In this document: positions 1 to 9,678 of the stretch, one piece after another
How the letters are laid out: every line of letters begins with the position of its first letter
Position numbering within the stretch: the stretch's first letter is position 1
Source of the DNA: Atkinsonella hypoxylon
Lineage: Eukaryota > Ascomycota > Sordariomycetes > Hypocreales > Clavicipitaceae
Reading direction: 5' to 3'
Assembly (NCBI GenBank): GCA_000729835.1
Contig: JFHB01000133.1
Location: 18,330-82,329 of the forward strand
Length of the DNA stretch: 64,000 bases
Translations under genes and position numbers: made by a program
The notes under the pieces: generated by a model
Seen by the model: the letters and a program-made list of their open reading frames with translations, nothing else
What the model was told of the DNA's origin: nothing
The model's database searches: none

Positions 1-360
1 CTCGTCGGGGTTCATTTCTAAAATAGCATTGAGAATAGTCAGGTACAGGCTCCACACCTTGATTCGGGTCGTCCTCAAAGCAGAGGCCACGGGTGCAGGT
101 TCGCCATCATCAGCTGAACCAGGCGGGAAGATAAGTGGTGCCAAGGTAGTGAGCGCCTCGGGCAAGCGACGCGTCAAGAACAAGGTTGAGGCTTGTCGAT
201 ATGTCTTGGATATCTGAGACGTGTGCCTCGACGCGGTCGTGGACGAGCGCATGGAAGCAATCGACGAGGAAAGAATGTTGAGGCTGTATGCGTCCGAGGT
301 CGAGGCAGTCACAGTGGGACTGCCGGCGCGCAGATGCGATCCATTGACTGACGAGGGCAT
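1..360 (-). CDS. pex26: PEX26-like peroxin, N-terminal part (runs off the left edge)
   Basis: This is an open minus-strand frame of 120 codons from an ATG at 358-360 to the window edge. A Ser/Thr-rich leader is followed by a conserved block containing SKTYRQASTLFLTRRLPEAL and then RTTRIKVWSLYLTILNAI. From memory these two blocks mark the fungal Peroxin-26 family, which is the peroxisomal membrane anchor for the Pex1/Pex6 AAA complex and the functional counterpart of yeast Pex15. The C-terminal part, including the expected membrane anchor, lies outside the window. An in-frame stop lies 13 codons upstream of the chosen ATG, so this is the only ATG available without an upstream intron. A TAG at 401-403 on the minus strand could also be a splice acceptor, which would lengthen the N-terminus. 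The family call is an inference from remembered motifs. Confidence 0.6.
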   Translation of the reverse strand, partial: MPSSVNGSHLRAGSPTVTASTSDAYSLNILSSSIASMRSSTTASRHTSQISKTYRQASTLFLTRRLPEALTTLAPLIFPPGSADDGEPAPVASALRTTRIKVWSLYLTILNAILEMNPDE

Positions 361-897
361 GGTGATGGCGTACTCAGCAAGCGTGGTGGCTGTATCAAGC
401 TAAGCATAGATATCGGCTGTGTTTTAAAGGACAATGCGAAAGGTGGTCGTTTTGCTTGCGAATAGCCCCGGGCTTCAATGGCGGACAAAAGCTAGTATGG
501 GCGGAGGAATGCTGCTCAATGGTCCCCCTTCGAGCCTGGGTCCGGCGGCAAGGGCAGATAGACGACAGACCGGCGGGATGAAGCCCAAGCAGACGTTGAG
601 AAATGGCGGAGTGCAGAGACTCAAGACGACTCGTGGCTGCTGCAAGTCCTAGGATTTTTGCATCACAAGATCTTGCACCAGCCCACAAAGACAGAAGAAT
701 AGTTAGAGAGAAAACGAGCAGGAATGGGGAGGGGGAGGGAAAGGGAAGGGAAGAACTGCAGAATTGAAGCGCATGACATGTGGTTTCCGGCCGCGGACGA
801 ACGGGCATGCCAGTTGAGAAGATGGTGGTGGGTGGCGGGCGCACGACTTTTTAAGCGGGACATGGCACCCCACGACAGGCCCGTTGCAGTTGGAAAG

Positions 898-930
<33 letters not shown>
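898..930. repeat. (AAC)11 microsatellite
   Basis: Eleven perfect AAC units lie in the region upstream of the pex26-like gene. Confidence 0.97.
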
Positions 931-931
<1 letters not shown>

Positions 932-1322
932 TTGACATATACAAGTAATCACTTGAAAAACAAATGCTGAAAATAAAACACCAGTATAAGCTTTGCTATC
1001 ACATATGGAGCATAAGTCTGTTTGGCATAACATATAATTTGTATGGAGAATACTCATAACAAACAAGTTGTCTGTCTACAGTTCAGGAAAAGTCGTCATG
1101 TCTCAATTAAAAAGTCAGGCGGCCAGATGGACAGGCTCCAAAGTGGGTTTCCGCTCGGCACAGCAAAGCCAGCATCACAACGTTGAGCCGAGGCTCTGGA
1201 AAACATGGGCGAATTGGCTGTGGGGCCGGGGCGAGCTGCATGAACAACTTGTCGAGCCGGTTGACCTCGGCGACGTATGGGCCGGATTAAACTGTCACCG
1301 CGTGCCGTGTCTGGGTATCGTC

Positions 1323-1362
1323 CACAAACGCACAAACGCACAAACGCACAAACGCACAAACG
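1323..1362. repeat. Five perfect copies of CACAAACG
   Basis: An 8-bp unit is repeated five times without mismatch, in intergenic DNA about 300 bp beyond the haspin stop codon. Confidence 0.97.
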
Positions 1363-1655
1363 CGGGGATGCCATGCCGTGTCAGCCCACGAACTCTATAT
1401 AATAAGTTCACGATATTTTGTTCAATATGTAAAAGCTGTGCAGATCTACAGTTTCAAATGGCAAGCCCTTGCAGAGTTGCCCCTCCATGGTATCGTATAA
1501 TTCTGATTCCTCGCCACCCAAGACAAAAAAAAAAAGAAAAAAAAATTAAAATTAAATTTCCAACCTCCATCCAAAGGATATATTGCCCAACAAAAACAAT
1601 ACTCGCTATTTTTGCACGTATACTCAAAACACCAACCTGGGCTAGGCAACCCCCA

Positions 1656-3328
1656 TCACGACTTGACTCGCCTCGACGATCTCCTCGTCGACCCGCCCGC
1701 GTACCCTTCATCCCTTGCCACAATGATGCTGTCCTCCCTCTCGAGCACCGACGCCCCCGACCCCACGAGTTGCTCCTCTAGCAGCCAGCCTGCCTCCACG
1801 GCGAAACAAACAATGTCAGCCGCAGAACCAAAGCACGGGATACTCTCGTCCGCGTCTGGGCTCAAGTAGGTCCACATGTCTGCCGTGCATTTCTCAAAAC
1901 GCCTCAGGTCCTTCCGGTCGCCTTGGAAATGGTCCAACAGGTACTCGTAGAGATACGCCAGCCACAGCACGTTTGTGTAAGGCGCATAAGCTTCCCAGCA
2001 AAGCGGTCCGTCTACTCCCTTTGCATACGGTGTTTTGTGCGCCTCGGGCGGCAAGCACTTGCGGTCTGCTCGGAGCATAAAGGATCGCATCTGGCGGTAG
2101 ACTTTGCATTGCGGCGCGTGTGTGCTGGTGAATAGGCTGAGGTCACGCTCCAGGTCGTACGCGACGGGCTTCGCAAAGTCTACAGACAAGTCTTCTGCCC
2201 GCGAGAGGCCATAGTCAAGAATGGTGATGTCAAGACCCGAATAGCCAAAGTGCCATGACTCTTTGGGATCTTTCTTGGTTGGAGGCTTCACCTGCCTTAT
2301 GCAGATGTTTCCCTCGTGCAGATCGCGATGCTGAATCAGTCGGTCAGACTTCATCAACCACCTATACACGGTTGTTGTCGCAGACGTACCTCGAACATGG
2401 CAATTTCCTCAGCCCTAGCCAGGGCGATTGCCTCCAGGAAGAATATGTCCCAAAGCTGGCTCTCGCTATTCAGCACCCAGTCCTCCAACGCAGTACCTGC
2501 GTCTCCCAACTCGACAACTAGAAACTTCGTATCGTCCAGATATCGGCTCGGTGAAGGGTAGAATTGCGCTCGGCCAGGATCTTCCCTCTTCATCCGTCTC
2601 TGGAAAACCTGATGCGTCTCCAAGAGTGCCCTGGATGTTCTCCCCTGCACGAGGTACCTTTCCTTGTAGACCACAAACCCTGGTACATCCGCCAACCACT
2701 CCGAAATCTGGAGCTCGCCATTGATGTCATCCTCGGAATGCGGCTCTTCGTCCACTAGTTTGGACCGTACTTGGGCTTTCGTCTGGGGCTTTATCGGCGA
2801 GGGCATCCGGATCACCTTAATCACACTAGTTCCTCGCTCATTCGTGACGCGATACACCTCTGCGTATGACGCCTCTGCAATCTTTTCTATCCGATCACCC
2901 GGAGGACACACCTCATCCCAAGACAGGACGCGCAAAGACGTATCTCCGAGCGAGTCTTCAAGCAATCCGTCCTCCTCATTTTCTCCGTCCTGTGAGCTTC
3001 TTGCGAAAGCAATTTGCAGGTCCTTACCTCCTCCAGTGAATGCATTCTGACTCTCCTCGATAACTTCGTCCTCCGAAGCGCCGGGGGCATATATCAATTC
3101 GTCCCGAATTTGAACGCGCTTGCTTTTTTGCGGCGTTGGCAGCAGCGGTTTGGCTTTGACCTCTATCTGAACTTCCGATAGCTTTTCTGTGATGCAGTCG
3201 ACTTCGCTATCGATCTTAGCGGCTGGTGGTTTGCGGATCGGACTCTGTGGCAGTTCGACGAACATGCGCTCAGATTTAGTCCTCGTAGACCTTTTCCCAT
3301 ACTTTATCGTCGACTTCGTCTTGGTCAT
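1656..3328 (-). CDS. hrk1: Haspin-type protein kinase
   Basis: There are two exons, 3328-2390 and 2330-1656. The 59-nt intron has a GTACGT donor and a CAG acceptor. The product is 537 aa. Residues 1-140 are a basic, then acidic, low-complexity tail. The kinase starts with a degenerate glycine loop (RIEKIAEASYAEVYRV, about 146-161) and a VIK lysine at 171. The catalytic HRDLHEGN begins at residue 314, exactly at the start of exon 2. TILDYGLSR (about 349-357) stands at the DFG position. A diverged DFG and a large inter-lobe insertion are typical of haspin, which phosphorylates histone H3 Thr3 to recruit the chromosomal passenger complex in mitosis. I chose the ATG at 3326-3328 (MTKTKSTIKYGKRSTR) over an in-frame ATG at 3547 because fungal haspins usually begin with this basic motif. 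The longer form cannot be excluded. Confidence 0.88.
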
Positions 3329-4040
3329 GTTGTGTTGCGGCGCATATTGTTGTAAGTACTTGTTGGACAACTGCGCCAGGGCTTTAATGAAGCTCGGTGG
3401 ATCATTGGGAAGTGCTGGTTGGCGGGGCAACCAGCCGCCCGCTATCAACCCTTTTCCCACCCACACATGACGTGGTGTCCCACGGCCTGATATTGTGAAC
3501 GAAGATTCAGATCGTAATACTATGATGAATCTAGACCTTGACCACATCTTTGTCCACCCTGATATCTCCGTATCTACCTAGGTGGACTAGACAGTACAGG
3601 TAGAATACAATCGCGATCATCTATATGCTTACTCGTCTGGGACTTATTACGCCTACGCGCACTATAGCATGCGCAGATGTGTTCTGGCAAATAGCATACA
3701 AAATATTCACTGGAAGCTATATCGGTACCTGTTGGAGCCATTCAACAGTCAAAAGTAAGCCAGCCGTCATGGTGTCTTTCCCTCCAAAAAAAATAATAAT
3801 AAATAATAATAAATAATAATAATAATAATAATAAAAACTGGCGCCGCTACTCCGACTCCGTAAAGCCATGACCTAACAACATCCCATAACCCACCGCTTC
3901 ATCACCAACCTCGGCGCCTGTTGAGCGATCTGATTGCTCAACGATCGCAAAAGTCGCTGACCAACACATCTGGACAAAATCTTGGCCATCGTACCGTTTC
4001 ATAAGTTACTCTTTGTGTTCACCCCTCACCATGGCCGCCT
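3329..4040. other. Intergenic stretch upstream of haspin
   Basis: I see no gene. It contains an ATA/AAT-type simple repeat at about 3787-3834 and one CTACCTAGGTGG word at 3574-3585, related to the palindromes reported elsewhere in the window. Confidence 0.55.
3787..3834. repeat. A-rich (AAT)n tract
   Basis: An interrupted array of AAT and AAAT units lies directly before the decayed gene region. Confidence 0.9.
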
Positions 4041-4760
4041 ATGGCGAGACCGCAAGATCGAGAGCGACGGCGAGTGGATGACCTCTCGCAACACCGTCTT
4101 CCGTGCAAAAAACCAAGGTCAAAATGTCCGTCTTATAAGGACTCGAATTTCCCGCCAGATTTCTACGATAATTTGTCGAAAATCCACCTCACTCGTCGTG
4201 CCTTGCGTGAACTCGACAGGCGAAACAATCAAGACTCTCGGGCCAAAATCTTTCACGTCTCCAAAACTTATAACCGATTTAGCTCAGATTATAAGAAAAG
4301 GCGGTCTACAGTCAACCCGCTTTATAAGAGGTGGAGGTCCAGATCTACGTAATCTTCAAGGGGTATGTCCATTTCGCTGAATCGACAGCTTTTCATGAGC
4401 TGACCAGCCTGTTAGTGTCAGGGTTCAACAGCCATTACGTACGCGATGGCCTCTGCATCATCCTCTGGCACAAGCAGGCGGACAGCATCAACCAAGCCGA
4501 CCACTGTTTCTTCCAAAAGTAGACGCTCATCCGCGTATGATCCTAATTTCGAACATCTTGTCGAACACAATATTTACCCTCCGCTTCATCGCTTCTCAAG
4601 CGGCCGCAGAGCCCCAAAGCCGGCCAACATTGAAGAAAGCCGGCAGGCCCTTAAGGTCCCTAGAGGCTCTTTATCGCCATCTGTAATTGTAGACATTTCT
4701 CGTAGAACTTGGGGCCACACGATTACTGCTGTTTTCCGACACGGGAATCTTTATGTCTGA
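4041..4760 (+). pseudogene. Decayed member of a multicopy fungal protein family
   Basis: Three blocks in order match a widespread, unnamed, often multicopy family of filamentous fungi that I recognise from memory. FYDNLSKIHLTRRALRELD lies around 4161-4217 in one frame. GGPDLRNLQG lies around 4333-4362 in a second frame. SSAYDPNFEHLVEHNIYP and later ALKVPRGSLSPS lie at 4527-4680, back in the first frame. The second change of frame is explained by a good intron at 4363-4415: GTATGT donor, CTGAC branch, TAG acceptor, phase 0 on both sides. The first change, between about 4225 and 4315, is not explained and looks like a frameshift. The reading frame stops at 4760, soon after the LSPS block, where full-length members continue for roughly another 200-250 residues. 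I therefore read it as frameshifted and 3'-truncated. The function of the family is unknown to me. Confidence 0.6.
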
Positions 4761-4985
4761 GTGTTTGTACTAGGTACTTTCGAAACCACCAGTGGCCCAC
4801 TTTAATAAACACGTATCCGTAACTTTGATAGGTAGGTATCGACTGGACCCAGACTTGGACGGACCCACCTCCAGAAAGTCTCCGCAGAAGCTGCTAAATT
4901 TCACGTTTGGCTCAAGAGCTTCCATCCGCATCCGCATCCGCATCGCATTTCCCAGCCCTCGCGTCCGTCAGATCCCTCGTCAGCC

Positions 4986-6450
4986 ATGGCGGACCTTCTC
5001 AAGAATATCCTCGGCGGCGGGAAGCCCGGGAAGGCCGCCGCGAATCCCAAAGTCGACTCCGGTAAGTCTGCCATTGCGCCACCCCCTCTCCAGTCTCTGC
5101 GTCGCATCCTCTGTCCTATGCCAGAGCACACGGGGTGCAATTTTAGCTTTATTTTTTTTTTTTCCTTCCTCTCTTTGCTATGAGACCCTCGTTCGAATGC
5201 TGATTCAAAACTGTACAGACTTTGCCGACTTTGCCGGAGCTCCTGATCCTGTCGCCGAGCCTGTCCCCCATGCTGCGACGCTCGGAAGCACTGCGGCTGG
5301 CGTTGCTGCCACGGCCAGGCCCTACACCAAGTGGTACAACGTGCACGAGCGCCACTCCCTGTCCGAGTTCAAGGCCGAGGGCGTCATTCTCGCCGTGGCG
5401 GTCTTCATCTTCGTGCTTCACATACTCGGTGCGCGGATGAACCGAGCCAAGGCCAAGTCGTGGATTCGCGCCAATGCCCCCGTGCTGCAGGGCGAGTTCG
5501 CCTTGGTGGGCTTTGGCGGCGTGCCCACCCTCGACCGCGACGACATCAACCCTGATACTCTGATCAAAGAGAAGTCCCTGTTTGAGTTTGCGACTTATGC
5601 CTCTGGGCGACAGAATATCGCCTTCTTGGACGTCAAGCTCACCATGACGAAGAAGTTTAATCCTATCCTCGGGTTCGTCGAGACGGCAGCCTCCTTCGTC
5701 TCAGACATGTTTGCCACGCCGCGGGATGTCATGGAAGCTTTCCTCTACCCCTTTGACGGCAAGGAAAACTTGACTGTCCCCGCCTTGCCCGGTTCCGAGG
5801 AGGCGCGCGCCAAGGACAGCAAGAGCGCGTACGATGGATTCGTTTGGGCGATTGTCCACAAGGAGAGCATGAAGCGTCTGCGCGAAGACCGATATGACGT
5901 CACTCTCACGGCTACCAAGGAGAACCCCAAGCTGCCCCCATGGTTGGTTGTGATGAGCGAGAGCGCCGAGGTTACAGAGACGTTGCTCACGGCAGAGCTC
6001 GTCGAGGCTGTCAGGGCCGCTGGCGACGACTTCGAGTACCTCATTGTGTCCGACCAGCCCACCGACAAGCCGACCAAGCTCGATGACACCACTCCTCGCA
6101 AGCGCATCTTCCTCAAGTACCGTCTCCCGTCGGGCAACAACTACGACGACTTGATCCCCATCTTGCACTACTTCCTGCGCCTGCCCGATTTCCTTGTCCA
6201 GAACGCTCGCTTCCGTCCCGAGGTCCTGAAGAAGGTCCGCACCGCGCGCGAGGCCATCGTCGCCCAGATCAAGAAGGCCGCCGAGGAGGAGAAGAGCGAG
6301 GATCGTCTCTGGGAGAAGGAGAAGGCGAAGAAGGCGAAGCGTGACGCTGAGCTCAAGGGCCTGGATGCCAAGGCGCAGAAGAAATACCTTGAGAAGGAAA
6401 AGGAGAAGGAATTTCGGAGGAGCCAGAAGAAGATGACGGTGCGAGGCTAG
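4986..6450 (+). CDS. CCDC47/DUF1682-family ER membrane protein
   Basis: There are two exons, 4986-5061 and 5219-6450. The 157-nt intron has a GTAAGT donor, a CTGAT branch and a CAG acceptor that rejoins the codon for Asp26. The product is 435 aa. One membrane segment is visible at about residues 80-97 (GVILAVAVFIFVLHILGA). The large domain after it carries the family's landmarks, such as the GFVETAASFVSDMF region and RLPDFLVQNARFRPE. The C-terminal 70 residues are highly charged, Lys/Glu-rich and coiled-coil-like. In animals CCDC47 is an ER protein that binds calcium and works with Asterix in the PAT complex for multipass membrane protein insertion. That role is inferred here from family membership. 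An apparent longer frame beginning at 4792 reads through the intron and is not the gene. Confidence 0.85.
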
Positions 6451-6646
6451 ATTGAGCGCATCTTGATTGAAATGCGGGGGGTTTGGGGTCTACGAATTGA
6501 CAGAAGTCGAAGGACTGTTAAGGGAAACGAACCTGTACGAGTAGATTTGTAGTCTGGAACAAATCAAAAATGAAAAAAAAAAAAGAAATCAAAATTTACA
6601 TTCCAACATGCCTGGCCTAGCCCTTACAAACCACAATCTGCATCTT

Positions 6647-7194
6647 TCACGACCCAAGCAGATCCTCAACCCTCTTGACCTTTTCCTCAGCACTCTGCGT
6701 CTTGTCCGTCCTACACGTAAAAAGAGTCAGCCAGGCCCGCACCTGTTACCACCAAAAGAAATAAATATAATATAATATAATATAATATAATATAATATAT
6801 ATATATAAACTCACCTCGTGCCAACCCTCAAGCTCGACTGAACCCTCACCACGCCCCGAGCATGCACAACCGCATGCGCCCTCCCAATCGCCGCCATAAC
6901 GTCCGTCCAACTCCCCTCTGCACGAAAAAAAAAAATTAAACCCAAATCAGCCTTTTCTCCATGACAGGAAGGACTTACGCACCGACAGTGGTACCAGCGG
7001 CATGGAGCGTGAACTTGAGCCCGCTGGCGCGCAGGAGGCGCTGCACCGAAGCGACCTCTTCGGCCACGGACGCGGAGCCTGTTCCGACCTGGCTTTCATT
7101 AGCTTGGTCGGATTGGGGGGAAAGAGAGACGCACGGGGATGAGGCAGAAGTCTGCGTAGCAGGTTTCTGGGAGGGGGATGGCGTCGTAGTCCAT
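6647..7194 (-). CDS. ecm15: MTH1187/UPF0045 family protein, ECM15-like (four exons)
   Basis: Splice sites give four small exons: 7194-7135, 7088-6983, 6917-6815 and 6710-6647. The introns are 46, 65 and 104 nt. The product is 110 aa. It begins MDYDAIPLPETCYADFCLIP and continues VGTGSASVAEEVASVQRLLR, AGTTVEGSWTDVM and RVGTRTDKTQSAEEKV. These are landmarks of the MTH1187/YkoF-like ferredoxin-fold family, which includes yeast Ecm15. Members form small tetramers and related bacterial proteins bind thiamine or its precursors, so thiamine binding is a family-level inference. The length matches the family (about 100 aa). Every junction restores the conserved frame. The last intron contains a (TATAA)n microsatellite. 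The gene converges on the CCDC47-like gene, with 196 bp between the two stop codons. Confidence 0.85.
6766..6804. repeat. (TATAA)n microsatellite inside the ecm15-like intron 3
   Basis: About six TATAA units followed by a short TA run sit next to the donor side of the third intron on the minus strand. Confidence 0.9.
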
Positions 7195-7741
7195 TGGATG
7201 ATGGATGGTGAGGGCAACGGGGTTTATCTGATGGACTTGCGTTGGCATGGGCGTTTGTGGTCGGGAAGGGGACTTGATGGTGTTTTTTTTTTTTGAAACG
7301 TGGTATTTCTGCTAGGCTGATTCTATGACGCTGCAATCATTGCATGCTTGTCAACGGATGCATCTACCGGTGCTTTCCGTCGCTGGCAGGTCAAGACAAG
7401 GGTACCTACCAATAGACATGACACTCTGTACATACATTATGAAACATGAAATGTGGCTAACCCTTGTTCTTGTATGCATTATGTGGGGTATTGCTAGATT
7501 AGCCCTGTTTCCAAGGGCGTCACGTCATTTATGCCGGTCAGGCTCCAGCCGGCTATACTATTGAACAACCTCTAGAACAAGTCTGTAAGCAAGCGCAATG
7601 CCACCCAAAAACGCCTCGCTTCCAAAAAAATATTCAAAAAAAAAAATTTTTTTGAAAACAAACATGGCAAAAAAAATATAACCCGTCAGTAGATTTTTTC
7701 TTAAAAAAAAAGTCGTAACCTGCAACCTCGCAAGGGTACCT
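7195..7741. other. Intergenic stretch, ecm15-like upstream / PLC-like 3' end
   Basis: I see no gene. The part at about 7627-7710 is A/T homopolymer-rich. Confidence 0.55.
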
Positions 7742-8863
7742 CTACACCAACAACAGAGCAGCAGAAACAAACATCACCAATGCTCCATATCCCAATGGGC
7801 GTTGCTGAGCAAGTGTACTGCCAAGCGACTGACTGTCGCTCTGAACGGTGGCCCGACCCGTGGCATCACTGACGCCATTCATCGTGTCCAACGCGGCAAT
7901 GACATCGCCCTTGTTCCAGAAATCCACGAGGACGAAATTAGGGGCCTTGTTCCACTCGGTCTTGCATTCCTGGAGATGCCTGCCCAGGTTGCCGGGGGCG
8001 GTGGTAGCAGCACTGTTGACGGTGTCAATGGCAGACACGTCGGGAAGGTCGACGCCAGACAGCACGCTCTGGCCCTTGAAGTGGTTGACGAGGCTCATGA
8101 AGCCGGCGGACAGGGCGCTCGAGGCGGGCTTGGCGCGAGACGGTCGGTCGGCGGTACAGTTGAAGCCATTGATATCGGTGACTTCGAACGGGGTCTCGAA
8201 GACGTGATCGAACTCGGGGAGGAGGTAGGGTGTCGAAGAGGCGTACTGCATGTTTGTGACAAACGTGACGAGGCGGGTGTTGGCGCTGATCATGGACTGC
8301 AACGTCGGCCACGTGGAGGAGAGTGTGTCGGAGGCCGGCTTGTAGGCCATCGAGGCGAGTCCAGAGCTCTCAAAGGCAGAGCCAAAGTCGGACGCCGGCG
8401 CGCTGTCAGAGTTGACGAGCACAAGGGTGACGACTTCGTTGGGGTTCCTGACCATCCACGCGTTGATCTTGGCCAGCCAGGACTCGAGGGCTCCGGCATC
8501 GAGAAGGCCGCACGACGTGTGGCACAGCTCAAGCGTAGTGTTGGGCTTGTGAACCTGCGCCTGGAGGACACGCAGGCCCGAGTCGAGCGCGAGGGTTGCG
8601 TTCTGGAATTGGTTTCCGGCCAGCGAGTTGTCTGTGCTCTGGTCTCGCAGGAAGGCACTGTCGTGGACGCCCATGTAGGTGATGGCGTTGTAGGGACGAT
8701 CACAGAGAGTGGGCGAGTTGTTGCATGCTCTGCCTGTTGTCGACGTCGATGTCGATGCTGCTGCGGCTGATGATGAGACTGTCTGGGCTTGGGGCAGAGC
8801 TTGGCACGAAGAAGCTGCTAGGGCTGCGAGGACGAATTTCGGTAGAGGGGGAAGCAGAAGCAT
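7742..8863 (-). CDS. Secreted, probably GPI-anchored PLC-like phosphodiesterase
   Basis: This is a single-exon gene of 373 aa starting at ATG 8861-8863. A signal peptide (MLLLPPLPKFVLAALAASS) opens the protein. A short Ser/Thr-rich linker follows, then the PI-PLC X-like fold. The fold begins with NAITYMGVHDSAF, where His fits the first catalytic histidine. A second histidine lies in LRVLQAQVHKPNTTLELCH. The C-terminus has a Ser-rich stretch and a final hydrophobic segment (YGALVMFVSAALLLV), as in a GPI-attachment signal. Fungal proteins of this family are cell-surface or secreted, their substrates are mostly unproven, and they lack the C2/EF-hand parts of eukaryotic PLC. An in-frame upstream ATG at about 9016 would bury the signal peptide and is unlikely to be used. 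Confidence 0.82.
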   Translation of the reverse strand: MLLLPPLPKFVLAALAASSCQALPQAQTVSSSAAAASTSTSTTGRACNNSPTLCDRPYNAITYMGVHDSAFLRDQSTDNSLAGNQFQNATLALDSGLRVLQAQVHKPNTTLELCHTSCGLLDAGALESWLAKINAWMVRNPNEVVTLVLVNSDSAPASDFGSAFESSGLASMAYKPASDTLSSTWPTLQSMISANTRLVTFVTNMQYASSTPYLLPEFDHVFETPFEVTDINGFNCTADRPSRAKPASSALSAGFMSLVNHFKGQSVLSGVDLPDVSAIDTVNSAATTAPGNLGRHLQECKTEWNKAPNFVLVDFWNKGDVIAALDTMNGVSDATGRATVQSDSQSLGSTLAQQRPLGYGALVMFVSAALLLV

Positions 8864-9678
8864 GATGGCTAGTGTGTTTTCACGAGCAATAGGCTGGTCT
8901 CGTGATGGGCAGAGCTGGTGGTTCTGGTTAAATCTCCTTGGAATTTTCGTCGAGCAATGAGAATGGAAACTCGAACGTAATGAGGTTCGATGTGAGAAGC
9001 GAGAAGACGAGTTCAATAGGCAGAACGGAGTGATAAAAGAAGGTCAAATCTTGAGGTTCGTTGCACCAAGTGAGAAGAAGACTTCAAAGAGGTTTCCAGA
9101 TAGAGAGAGCAATACAAAACTGAACAGGAAAATAGGAAGTCTGTACAATTCGAAAACGGCAACGTCCGACAAGGCACAAGCGAGGCAGTGAAAAAAGCAA
9201 TCTTTGGTCCAGACTGGTCTGGTGTCACAGATGCTGCGCCTGCTTCACTTGCGGTGCGGGCCCGCGTGTTTGACGCCACCAGTAGGTAGTTAGTTAGTTA
9301 CGTACGTTACGTACCTACCCAAGATAGGTTTAGGAGGGAGCAGCAGTCTGGTCTGGTCCCCTTTTCTCTTTTTGGACCGACCAACAACTACCCGCTGGGA
9401 TGAAACCCCTGCAATACAGATGAGCCCTTGAAGACTGAATGCTGAATGACTTGTGGCCTGAATTACGCAGCAGGATATGCACAACTTAAGCAACGCTAGG
9501 CAGTGGCGTGACTATCTTCATAAACCTGCTACCAGACATACTCGTACATGGGTAGTCACCCCCATCAGAGAGCTCCTCCCTCCATCGGCTACAATCAATC
9601 ATGCATCATGCTCAAAGACAGCACTAGTCCAAGCTATCTCATAACAGACTGTTTAGCCTTCCATATTTTTGGTCCCAC
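8864..9678. other. Intergenic stretch, PLC-like promoter and cdc37 3' flank
   Basis: I see no gene. A self-complementary run of GTAG/TTAG/TACG words lies at about 9280-9320 and includes TTACGTACGTTACGTA. Confidence 0.5.

Larger units (their letters stand above)
361..1655. other. Intergenic stretch: upstream of pex26, downstream of haspin
   Basis: I see no gene here. It holds an (AAC)11 microsatellite, a five-copy 8-bp tandem repeat and an A-rich tract near 1527-1545. The minus-strand open frame at 395-844 is pyrimidine-rich low-complexity sequence typical of a fungal leader region rather than a protein. Confidence 0.6.

Noticed and set aside
1068..1781. A 237-codon plus-strand frame
   Set aside because: It spans the CACAAACG tandem repeat and an A-rich tract and overlaps the haspin 3' end on the other strand. 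There are no protein-like features.
4792..6450. A long open frame that would extend the CCDC47-like protein by about 170 residues at the N-terminus
   Set aside because: It reads straight through a canonical 157-nt intron. The exon 1 start at 4986 gives a better protein and a proper splice junction.
7802..8770. A 322-codon plus-strand frame
   Set aside because: It is the antisense shadow of the GC-rich PLC-like gene. The minus strand has the signal peptide and catalytic-type motifs.
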